This document shows positions 48,790 to 59,359 of a DNA stretch of 64,000 nucleotides, piece by piece. Source of the DNA: Diploscapter coronatus (taxonomy: Eukaryota > Nematoda > Chromadorea > Rhabditida > Rhabditidae); assembly GCA_964036155.1 (NCBI GenBank), contig OZ038423.1, positions 22,149,249 through 22,213,248 on the forward strand, given 5' to 3'. The translations under genes were made by a program, and so were the position numbers. Positions within the stretch are counted from its first letter, which is position 1, and the number at the start of each line of letters is the position of its first letter. Below the pieces are notes generated by a model. The model made no database searches. It was not told the origin of the DNA and saw only the letters and a program-made list of their open reading frames with translations.

Positions 48790-51700
48790 ATGGGACAGAC
48801 GTTGAGCGAGCCGGTGACGACGAAGGAATCAGCCTCGTGCGCGAACGAGTCCTACCTGGTCGGCAGCTCCTGCATGCAGGGTTGGAGAGTCAGTAAGTGA
48901 TCATCTTTTCGACTTTTCTTTTAGCGATTTTCATAGTTGATTGAATAATTAGGAGAGATTTGAAGTAGATTAACTTGATTAATCCATCCAATTTCGTGCA
49001 TACAATCGGATTTTACACTTTTTCCCATGAAATACGCATATTCTGAAGCGTACGTATCTCGATCTATAGTTGGTGATTATGATTTAGTCAATTTTGACTG
49101 CCAGTTTTACACGAAACATTTTCATTTTTATAAAGAACTAATAGAGAAATTTGTATGGAATCCATTTTAATCAAGCCCCCCAAACCCAAGCTTTATAATT
49201 ACTTAAGAAATTTTTCGAACAAAGCATATAAAACTACCAGTTTTTTCCTGAACGATATTAACAGCTTTTCTGAAACTTATTTCGAGCATTTTCAAAATTC
49301 CCCTTGTTTGCAGATATGGAAGACGCGCACACGCACCTGCTGAGTCTGCCCGACGACCCGAAGTGTGCCTTCTTCGCTGTGTACGACGGCCATGGCGGGC
49401 CCAAAGTCAGTCAGTACGCTGGAATCAATCTACACAAACTCATCCTTCAGCAGAACGAATATCGTAAATACTTTTTCTTTTTTGCAAAAAATAAATAAAT
49501 TGATTTTTGTAATGAAACTAAAACTCGGTTTTTAAAATCTATTTTCGGACATCTTTGAAATTGGCTTCCAAAAGCTATAGATAAAAGTAATCAGTACAAA
49601 TTTTAAATTCACAAAACAACATTTTTACAAAGCGAAGAAAAAATCTCAAATTTGATTTGTGAAGTAAAAATGAAAATGATTGAATTGCCGACAGTCATAA
49701 CTTTGTCCTTATAAGTTTCAGAGAACGGCGACCTGAGTACGGCGCTGCAGAAGGGATTTCTGGCGCTGGACGAGCAGATGCGTGGTGCAGAGGAGATGAA
49801 AGACGACGTGAGCGGCACCACGGCCGTCGTCGTGCTCGTCAAGGACAACACCATCTATTGTGGTAAGTGACACTCATATTTGGCATATTTGAACTAGAAA
49901 TTATAATATGTGCTAGCAAAGTCGGAAAGTTAAACGAGAATTTTCAAATACTTTTAGTTTTTCTTGAAACTTACTTGAGCCTTAACTATTAAAAAACTTC
50001 CTGCAGATTTATCATGTTTCATTTTTTTTTTCTCTATTTTTATGTAATGTATAAAAAAAAAAAAAGTTCAATACAACTAAATAACTGCGAAAATTCTCTT
50101 TATGATTGGCTCTAGAAGCATATCCTAGTCATAAATAGATGCTCTCCAAAGTCGATAATCTTTCTTTGAGCAAACGTTGGAGATTCGCGAGCCGTGGTGT
50201 CCGTCGTGGGCGAGGCGAGGCCGCTCTCTTTCGACCACAAACCCGCTCATGAAACTGAGGTTCGACCATTTTATTTTATTTCAACAGAAAGCTAAAACCC
50301 TGAAATGATGCCTCTTTGTTCATTTGGATGAAAACTCTTCAATTCGTTGTGCTCGAACACTCGTAAGGCATATATTATTCGGTACATGAAGTATCAATTT
50401 GTGATAAACTGTCGACTCTTATGTCGTTTTTATTTACGCTAATTTTAGGCTCGCCGCATTGTAGCGGCAGGTGGCTGGGTAGAGTTCAACCGCGTCAACG
50501 GCAACTTGGCCCTGTCGCGCGCACTCGGCGATTTCGTCTTCAAGCGCAACGACTCAAAACCCCCCGAGGAGCAAATTGTTACTGGTAATTGTTATTATTT
50601 TTCAGACAAAGTATTTTCATTGTTTCTTTTTTCAATTTCTACACATAGGTTGTTAGCGACTTGTTCCGTTTAGAAAGTTTTCTCTGTCGATTAGTTTTAA
50701 ATTCAGGGAAATTTGTATCCTAGCTTTATCTTGATTATGTTTAGCATTCCCGGATGTGATCAAAGAGCCGATCGGCGCGGACCACGAGTTCATCGTGCTG
50801 GCCTGCGACGGCATCTGGGACGTCATGAGCAATCAGGTATTTTTAACCACGATAGTAACTATTATTACGGTTAAAATCGAGATTTTTATGAGAACATTAT
50901 TTCCGACGAAATAAATGAGATCATCACGCATTTTTTCCTTGAAATTTTTGAAATGGAAGTTCAACTTGCTAAAAACACCTCAAGTCGAAGCTTGTGCACC
51001 CTAAGATGGGTCATAATAACAGCCTAAAATAGAATTGTTGATTTTGGAAGAAAAAATAAATTACATTCCAGGAAGTTGTGGATTTCGTCCGGGAACGGCT
51101 CGCCGAAAAGCGGGATCCGCAGACGGTAAGGGTTTATGAAAAATTCATTCTTTTTCCTCGATAAATTATACGCCTTTCTAGTCGAATATTATTGTGAAGT
51201 GAGTCAACCGATTACACCGAACTCTTGAAACTTGTATTTTAAGACGCATTCTTTGAATAACCTGAACAAACTATTAAGAGCGACCGGACAACTGCAAAAG
51301 TGTCTCGGATCCGAACCAAACTTATATGGTGGATACACCCATGGGTCCTAATCACAAAAATTAGGTTTTTAGGTCCCGCCCCTAAAAGTGGGCGGAGCTA
51401 GGTGGGGGTCAAAGTTGGGTGTTTTCACGATTTGGCACCCCTCAGGGGTATAAAGAAAACTTTTTTGCTATAATATATTTTCGAAAATTTTAAAAAGCAT
51501 AGAGTAGCCCATGTAATTGCGCACCTTCTGGTATATAGATTTTCGAGCAACAACCACCTGCTGGGTCAGAAAGGGGTCCTTATGTCAAAAATGGCGGTAT
51601 GCTGATACCCCATTTTTTGCATAAAATCGATTTTCCTGAAAAGTTTAAGGCGAGTTCCAAAAATCTAATGTTATATTCAGATTCTACGTATCAAATTACC

Positions 51701-54700
51701 CTAAAATCAGTCCTAAAAGGCATAGATTAGGTATGCCACTTTTGAGAAAAAAAACGGTTAAAGTCCGCAAGTCAGAGTATGCTTGAATATTAACTACTGC
51801 AAATAGCACAAAGAAAACTTTTTTTCTATAAAAGATTTTCGAAAAATTTTAAAAGAATGAACATGGCCATGGAATGTACTTTCTAAAAATATATAGGATT
51901 AGGAGATCAACCGCTTGCTGGATGTGGGAGGGGTCCTGATGTCAAAAATGGCAGTTTCAAAAACATGTATTTTTGCATAAAATCGATTTTACTGAGCAAA
52001 TTTAGAGGGAGTTCCAAAGATCTAATGCTATATTCGAATTCTCCAGGTAAAACTACGTTAATATAAATCCTAAAAAGCATAGGTTAGGTATGATCCTTTT
52101 GAGAAAAATGTCCCGATATCAAAATGAGTGTATGCTGACCCCGGTTTTCTGCATAAAATCGATTTTCCTGAAAAATTTTAGGAGAAGTTTCAAAAATCTG
52201 ATACTATATTCGAATTCTACGTATTAAATTACCCCAAAATCAGTTATAAAAGGCATGAACTAGGTATGACACTTTTGAGAAAAAGGGTCCCGATTTCAAA
52301 AATAGGGTATGCCAACTTCCCATTTTTGCAGAAAATCGATTTTTCTAAAAACTTTTAAGAGGAGTTCCAAAAATTTTATGCTATATTCGGATTCTACGTA
52401 TCAAATTATCTTAAAATCAGTCATAAAATCGATAGGTTAGGTATGACCCTACACTTTGCCATTGCACCAAAGTTGGCGACCCAAATATCGAAATTTCAAT
52501 TTTGAGGGTTAAACCCCACAATCTGTATACCAATCGATAGCCCTTGAAAAACTGAGAAACTTTTGTGAAGACACCACATGGTTATCTATTATGGTATGCG
52601 TGGTATGGAGGTTTGAATAGGTCAGACCCACGAAAATGACACAAATATTCAAAAATTCATAACTTTTGTAAAATCAAACGAATTCGAAAAATCTTTTCGG
52701 AATATAGTAGTTGGAGAGCAATACTTCATTTGTTTCCTAGACTACCGTGCTGTCACTTTATCATGTTATCATATGGGTCCATGGTATACCACTCATATGG
52801 TACTCGAGTAGTACTATACCAAAATGGGTATCAATCGACTTGAAATTGACTGGAGAGTAATATTCGAGTCCATTTCTATCAATTTCAGCAAGTGGTTTCA
52901 TTATATCATCATTGTAATTGACTATAACCACCTGTTGAAAAAGACCAAAAATGGGGTATTTTCAAATGACCATAAAAGACGATAGACTAATCTGTTTTTC
53001 AAGTGGTTTTCAGCATATTACTCAGCTCGATAAGGGCTTTCATTTGATATATAACATGATGGATATTAGTTACTAAATGGTGACTTGACCATATGGGTCG
53101 CTACCATTTGGTACCATACCATGTTTGGTATTGTTCGACTCCAAATTGAATGGGAATAAATACTAGATGTCTCTAGCTTCAATTTGAGCTCGAATTTTGG
53201 TAGACTGCCTATGAAAATATTCTCGTATCATTTTCTTGAAAATTGGCATTAAATTTTGGTTTTTGGGGTACCACTCCCATACCATAATAGATAATCATGA
53301 GGTGTCTTCACAAAAGTTGCTTAGTTTTTCAAGAGCTATCAATTGGTGTATAGTTTGAATTTTTCCGATCGATTTTGTAAAATTCGACCCTCGGGCCACG
53401 CCCATTTGATTACTTTTTTCTCAAAAGTGGCATACCTAACCTATCTATTTTATGACTGATTTTAGGGTAATTTGATACGTAGAATTCGAATATATCATCA
53501 GATTTTTGGAACTCGCCTTAAACTTTTCAGGAAAATCGATTTTATGCAAAAAATGCATATTTTGAAACTGCCATTTTTAACACTTTTGACTTTGGGACCC
53601 CCTCCCACACCCAGCAAGTGGCTGACCCCCTAAACCAATATATTTTTAGAAAGTACATTCCATGACCATGTTCATCCTTTTTAAATTTTTCGAAAATCTT
53701 TCATAGCAAAAAAGTTTTCTTTATACCCCCTGAGGGGTATCAAATCGTGAAAATGCTCAACTTTGACCCCCACCTAGCCCCGCCCACTTTTGGAGGAGGA
53801 ACCTGATTTCCCCAGTTTTGTGATTAGGGTCCATGGGTGTATCCACCATATAAGTTTGGTTCGGATCCGAGACACTTTTGCAGTTGTCCGGCCTTTGTTC
53901 GGGTTACTCAAAGAACGCGTCTTAAGATGGCAGATTTTCTTGAAAGTTGTCTAGGATAACGCGATGCTAACTATGAGGATTTTTAAAAACTTTACGGAAT
54001 TTATTGGCTTATTTCAAATATATTCCAATTTCCAGATCGCTGAGGAGCTGCTGACTAGATGCCTAGCCCCCGACTGCCAGATGGGAGGACTCGGCTGTGA
54101 CAATATGACGGTAACTTTACGATAATTATCTATAAGTACGGAAATTAATTTTGACACGAGTATTTATGTGAGATAATTACCTCTACTATATATTTAGTCA
54201 ATTCTTCATATGACTATAAGCTAAGTATCGATAATTAGGGGCCATTAGCTAATTTAACGAGTCGATGGGTCATTTATGCTAATTTTTCAGGTAGTGATTG
54301 TGGGTCTGCTGCAAGGCGAATCGCACGACGCTCTCTCCGCGAAGTGCACTCGACCTGCCGTCATCACCGAGGCTTCCCGAGTCAGTTCCGACTTTGAAAT
54401 TAGCGATACCGAATTTGACTTCGAATATGCAAATAGGCTAGAATAGGAGGACTTTTATCGGCTTTTGGAAAGTTCACAAACTTTCTTCATTTCCAACATT
54501 ATTTCACTTCCAGCTGGATGAACTTTCCAAGAAACTCGTCATTGTTAAAAAAGAAAATCCACGACTTTCGTTCAAATAACGGGCAGGATGCGAAATATTT
54601 GTTTGGAAATGATTTCTTTCGAAACCATGCGATAAATAAAAGCTTGTTTGGGAAGTGCAAGTAGAACACTAGAATTTAAGGATGACTATTTGAAGACGTG

Positions 54701-55353
54701 GATTTTTCAAGAAATTTCTATTCATCGCCGATTATCAATACTAAATTTATAAAATTAGAAATAAGAAAAACATATCCAGTGATAAGCAGAGCTGTTTGCA
54801 GTGCGCCATTTTACTTCACCACAAACAGCCCTGGAGATAAGCCTTATTTTTCATTTTTAGGAAGAGAACCTTTCTGACGGCGATGAAAATAAGGAAGCCG
54901 GAGACAAAGCTGCGAGTGTCGAGCTGATAAGAGACAAAATTAACACTCTCGCCGCTCACATGGAAAAGGGTAATCGCTCTCTCTAAATTATTATCCTTCA
55001 TTATGTTTCAAGTTTATCTATTTTTAATAGACATAGCCAAAATGTATCTCTTTTTCTAGTCTGGAACTGGAATAATATTTATCAAAATCCGTCATATTTT
55101 CATTGCACTAATTTCATCAGGATATTTCATAGGTTTCAAGGGGCTTTGAGTTTGAAAGAAATTCAACGGTAACATTGAAAAACGTGCCATAAAGTTGAAA
55201 AAAATACCGGATTTATCATTTGAAATTTCAGACGATGAACGAGACTCGGCCAGCAAGGAAGATTCGGCTCAATCGACCGGAAATAAGCAACAAAATACGG
55301 GAGACGAGGATTCGCCACCCGAGGAATTGCCCCCCACCAATTTCACCGCCTAA
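48790..55353 (+). CDS. ppm-2: PP2C-type protein phosphatase PPM-2 (long form)
   Basis: PPM-2 is a metal-dependent Ser/Thr phosphatase; the C. elegans enzyme acts in neuronal signalling against the DLK-1 pathway. Eleven exons give 386 aa: 48790-48892, 49314-49463, 49722-49862, 50171-50259, 50449-50584, 50745-50836, 51072-51125, 54036-54110, 54291-54380, 54861-54969 and 55232-55353. The N-terminus [10 protein letters not shown] is a textbook N-myristoylation signal. Metal-binding residues are present: MEDAH (E37, D38), VYDGHGG (D59), DGIWDV (D228) and GCDNMT (D277). The catalytic core is followed by an acidic, Ser/Glu-rich tail (exons 10-11) ending in TNFTA. Exon 4 uses a GAG acceptor. The intron 51126-54035 holds a 2.7-kb palindromic element. 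Alternative C-terminal exons are listed separately. AATAAA occurs at 55878-55883. Confidence 0.97.
51239..53925. mobile_element. 2.7-kb palindromic element flanked by TTAA in a ppm-2 intron
   Basis: The left end TTAAGACGCATTCTTTGA and the right end TCAAAGAACGCGTCTTAA are inverted copies. TTAA stands at both ends (51239-51242 and 53922-53925), the target preference of piggyBac-like elements. The inverted arms are long: TTCGGATCCGAGACACTTTT, the GGGGTATAAAGAAAACTTTT block and the AAAATCGATTTT...CTACGTATCAAATTA block all recur in reverse on the right. The left arm holds tandem repeats and the centre a further nested inverted repeat. No transposase frame is visible, so this is a non-autonomous element. 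Confidence 0.75.
51590..52455. repeat. Degenerate tandem repeats, about 178-bp period for the last three units
   Basis: Four diverged copies of a unit containing TGCATAAAATCGATTTT, a GGAGTTCCAAA-like block, CTACGTATCAAATTA and TAGGTATG begin near 51605, 51970, 52146 and 52323. Spacing of the last three is about 177-179 bp. A fifth copy in inverted orientation lies at about 53404-53580. All are within the TTAA-flanked element. Confidence 0.65.
54381..54446 (+). CDS. ppm-2: Read-through C-terminus of ppm-2 exon 9
   Basis: If the GTCAGT donor at 54381 is not used, the frame continues 21 codons ([19 protein letters not shown], then LE) to TAG. The segment is acidic and open to the stop, so a third C-terminus is possible. 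It could equally be intron sequence that is open by chance. Confidence 0.3.
   Translation, partial: VSSDFEISDTEFDFEYANRLE
54514..54579 (+). CDS. ppm-2: Alternative terminal exon of ppm-2 (short form)
   Basis: A phase-0 exon follows CACTTCCAG. It encodes [20 protein letters not shown] plus one Lys, then TAA. It can replace the acidic tail after the donor at 54380 (CGA|GTCAGT), also phase 0. AATAAA at 54635-54640, 56 nt past the stop, supports use as a real 3' end. The tail would be basic where the long form is acidic. A form ending here would be about 331 aa. Confidence 0.55.
   Translation: MDELSKKLVIVKKENPRLSFK
54635..54640 (+). terminator. Proximal poly(A) signal in ppm-2
   Basis: AATAAA, 56 nt after the stop of the short terminal exon and upstream of exons 10-11. 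Its position implies alternative polyadenylation coupled to terminal-exon choice. Confidence 0.5.
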
Positions 55354-58300
55354 ATCCAGGTTCAAGTTGGAATTTCCGGAATTTTATCCCAGACAACCTT
55401 CTCGGTCTACTCTTTATCATTTACTACATGAAATTTCGGAAATTTGACAACATTGGAATTGGTAGAAAGTAAGTCATTTTTATGTTGTATTAGCCAATTT
55501 TAAAACTGAACAGATTTTCATGGAAAATGAGGTTTTTGAAGGAGGAAAGATTTCCATGAAAATCGAAAAATCCGCCCCAACTGATATGTGATCGCTCTAC
55601 CTTTGTGAACATATGATAGGCTGCGAAAGGTTGCGTTTTGACGTCGACAACAGACTTTGTTGTTTATCGTTGTCAAGGAGGATGCTTATTGTTAGCTACT
55701 TCTGTTTGTTATTTTGATGGATGCATTTTTCAAAGTAAGAATTTTCTCAATTATCTTTTCCTCTTAAATTATAACAATTTTGACAACAAACTTTACTTGG
55801 AAAATTGATGTTCGGGAATAGCTAACTTTAAACCTCGTATGACAACGACGACACCGAACAAAAATCGATTGTCGAAAAATAAACGCGGCCTTTATTTTGA
55901 TTAGAAAGGAGGCTAAATCAAGTCAATTATTTTATTCAGAAATTTCGAGGATTTTTTCTAATCAACCATGCACTCTTCGTTGTCTTCGAAAGAGACTTTT
56001 GCTGAGGGGGCGGGACACGTATCCGCGAAGGGCGCAATATATTATATACACGGGGAAGAGACGCAGAGCACTGATTAATTTCGCGGGTACCTATTCCTCC
56101 TCCCTTTTCAAAAGTCCTCTTGAAGGATAAACGAAAGTAATTCAGAGCGCGCTAATTTTTGCTCAATTCCAACACACATTTTTGTAAAAGAATTGTTTTA
56201 TCTTTTGAAGAAAGGCTGAGATGATTTTTTCAAATATTATTTTTCGTCTCACTCATTCGAAATGTGAACCGTATAAAATGAAAACTTGTGATTATCAGAA
56301 CGAAAAATGGCTGAATTATATGCCGAAGCAAATCGCTGTAAACATATTGCTTAATTCATCCATTTTCTATTAATTGATAATTACAACACTCTGATACCAA
56401 TTATATCTAGTGTACTGGTTGGTTTAAGCGACAAACATTTGACTAGTTTGTCCATTTACTAAATTAACTACCGTAATCTCATAACTTTATGAATAGTCTG
56501 AAAATTTCTGACTGCGGTAGGTGTATTTTTCTAAGGACCATTCTTTGGTACTAAATATTTGCGTTATCCAATTTTTTCGTTTTTGTTTATTGTATTGGTC
56601 GAAAACTTGAAATTTGGATTCTAATGTGTGAAAAGTTTGGTGAAATATGAACAAGAATGCATTATTATTTTCTATCATTTTTTGCTAATTTTTTGGATTC
56701 CTTATATTCTTACGCAAATTTTCACGCATATTTATTTAAATTTCAATGCATTCGGTTGATACGGTAGTTTGTTATGTTTTTCATTTCATTCACCCCACAC
56801 CATTTCATCATGACCACAACTGTTTTTATAATTATTATCATAGTTTTCTATTCGGAAATTCAGTTGAAAATATCACCAACCAACCTATGTATTTCTCTAC
56901 TCGTTTATGGACACTATTCAAGTAGGATTTTCCAAAAGAAATACGCCCTAATATTTCATTTACAGATCTGTAAAATTATAACGATATTTAGTTTACATCG
57001 AATTTTAAGAAATCCCGTTTTTTCAAAGAAATGTTACTTTACAGATCTGTAAACTGTAATTTCGTTATTATTCGATCGTATTTCATTTCATCGTCGTTTT
57101 TAGCCTTATTACATCGTAAAATAAATCCGAGATATTTTGTTTTTCACCGTGAGTTTGTATACAATTTGCCGGGCCTCTATCTCCGATTTTTGATTGATTT
57201 CTTTTATCCATTTTATCATCATCACCCATTCGAACTTGTTCTGTTAGAGAAGTGCCATCAAAATAAACAGAAAATTTTTACCATTTCATGAAAGCGTAGT
57301 AATTTCGAAGAGGAATGCTAGTTCATAACGAATTTTTGCTCAGTGTAACCAAAATGGCCAAATTATCATTTCACGTGGAATATTTAACTTTGATTTATTT
57401 GTGCATTTTATATTTCAGTAATTTTGTACATTCTATTAGCACGAATAGTTTCCGTGGGAAAATCTTGTTTATGAAGAATATTATGCTCAAATTGAACTCT
57501 TTCCAACCAATCTTACGGTATAGTTAGAGTTAGACGGTGAGCGATACGATACTTTTCTCTGGCCGCTGATCCAGGTCACTTGGAGTTGTGCGAATGCCAA
57601 AAAACAATTTTCATTCGTTCTATTTTACTTTTCGGGATATTCTACTCCATACTTCATACCAAATTCCGCGTCCCCAATTTTTCTCGTTTCTCCCTCGTCT
57701 CTTATTTTCGCTTATCTTTCAACTAACGATGCTAAATATATTTTTAAAAAAATATATTGCAAAAGAGAAAGCCGAAACCTTTACTAAATGATTTACTGAC
57801 ACTCAACGCACTGCCACTATACCATATCGCTTGTCAACTATTCGTCGGCTTGATCATCTTCCCTAGGTCTGGTGTTAAATCGAGTATGGTAACCGAGTCT
57901 TATCAAACCTTGATTATAATTATTTCACTTATTTATAGAAGACAGTCGGATATTTCAAAACTATTCTAACCGAGAAGGATAGCGAAAAGGACGATCATTA
58001 CACTCATCATGATCTCAAATTCATATCTTCAATATAGAAGAAAGAAAACGATTACGATTACGGTTTTACTTATCGAATTATTCTTTCTCAGGTTTTCATA
58101 TTATTTAACATCATAGTTATATTGATTTTGGTCTACTTAACGTTTTTCCCTGCGTAATTTTGTAAAATTTTTAACTTAACATACTACTTCTTACTTCAGC
58201 CATAGCAACAATTTATAATCTTATTATTTTTAAATCGAAGAAATATTTACTTAATCATGGGTATTTTAGTTCAATAAAAGGGTAAAATGTATCTCAATCC

Positions 58301-59359
58301 ATTTAAAATTGATTTTTGCGAGGTTTTTGCATGTAACAAACTAAAGCTACAGGTTTTGTGATCACTCGACCGTAACTTACCTTCCCCCTTTTTCTGTAAG
58401 CTTCTACATTGGTATTTATCTAGCATCAAACAAAGCTTCCTTCTATTCCAATCCGATTCTTTTCAATGCCAAATTCCAGATAGTTTTCCAGATTCTATTC
58501 TTATACATCGATCTTGAGAAATCCACCTTGAAATAAATCTCAGACGATTTTGTTTGTGTATGTTAATGCATGTGACTAGGATATCCTTGTAATGTTGTTA
58601 ACGATTCATTGATTATCGGGAGGCAATGCGCGCCAATGGATGAAAAGGATGTCATCCTTTTTCTCTTCTCTTTATCCTTATCTCCTATTGTCGAGTGCTA
58701 TTTCTTGTTCTATGATATCTTTATTCTCTTCATCAGATGTAATCTCTAACCACTCCCTGCCTATTTGAAAACTGTATATCTGCTGCCAGATAAGTCTCAA
58801 TCCCAATCCCGTCGAAGATTCGCCGTCTCGTCCGAAATTTCATTTGTCCATTCGATCAGTGCCATTTTTGGAACTGAAGCTTTAACATCGGTCTATGCAG
58901 CCATTTTCGAGGACAATTTTCAACTTTTCTATATACTTTAGATGAAATCATATGTAAATTGTGGCAGCCTATTCTGTGATTCTCCAAACATTGAGAGAAA
59001 TCACTAGACTTGTTTTAGTTTTGCTATTTAAGAAAATGATGCCTTCAAAATCTGATGAAGTAGTACGTGAGTGGAGGAGAGGATAGATTAAGAATAGTCC
59101 TACCTTTTCATAATATCGTTTCTTAGGCATCAATATTGATGGTTTATAAATTATTTTATCTTATTATTTTCCTTCAACCGTTTCCAATTCGTAATTTTTA
59201 AAATTTTTACAGGATCGAAAATTAATTTTCGTTACACTTTTTGCATTTTATAAAATGTAGGGAGAGTGCAACGAGAGTTATTTTCTATTCTGATGTTTTG
59301 TGAAACTATTTTGGTGCAATCGATGAAATTTCCTATTTTCAGGATTGTAAAATTATAAT
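55354..59359. other. 4-kb intergenic region, no gene seen
   Basis: The long ppm-2 3' UTR is followed by AT-rich DNA. A promoter-like patch at about 56005-56050 (a GGGGGCGGGAC GC box, then ATATATTATATACA) has no recognisable coding sequence after it. Frames between 56.7 and 58.0 kb are T-rich, hydrophobic by composition, and lack consistent splice partners. Confidence 0.4.
55878..55883 (+). terminator. Distal poly(A) signal candidate of ppm-2
   Basis: AATAAA, about 525 nt after the long-form stop; the first canonical hexamer I noticed downstream. Confidence 0.3.

Noticed and set aside
57520..57600. snRNA or SL RNA gene near a patch reading ATACTTTTCTCTGG
   Set aside because: It has partial likeness to the U1 5' end only. 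No Sm site, no matching stem-loops and no SL1-type leader sequence were found anywhere in the window.
56774..57969. Run of hydrophobic open frames suggesting a second receptor gene
   Set aside because: Unlike the receptor at 37.7-39.9 kb, no set of donors and acceptors joins these frames in phase, and no helix-loop order or conserved residues emerge. T-rich composition explains the hydrophobicity.
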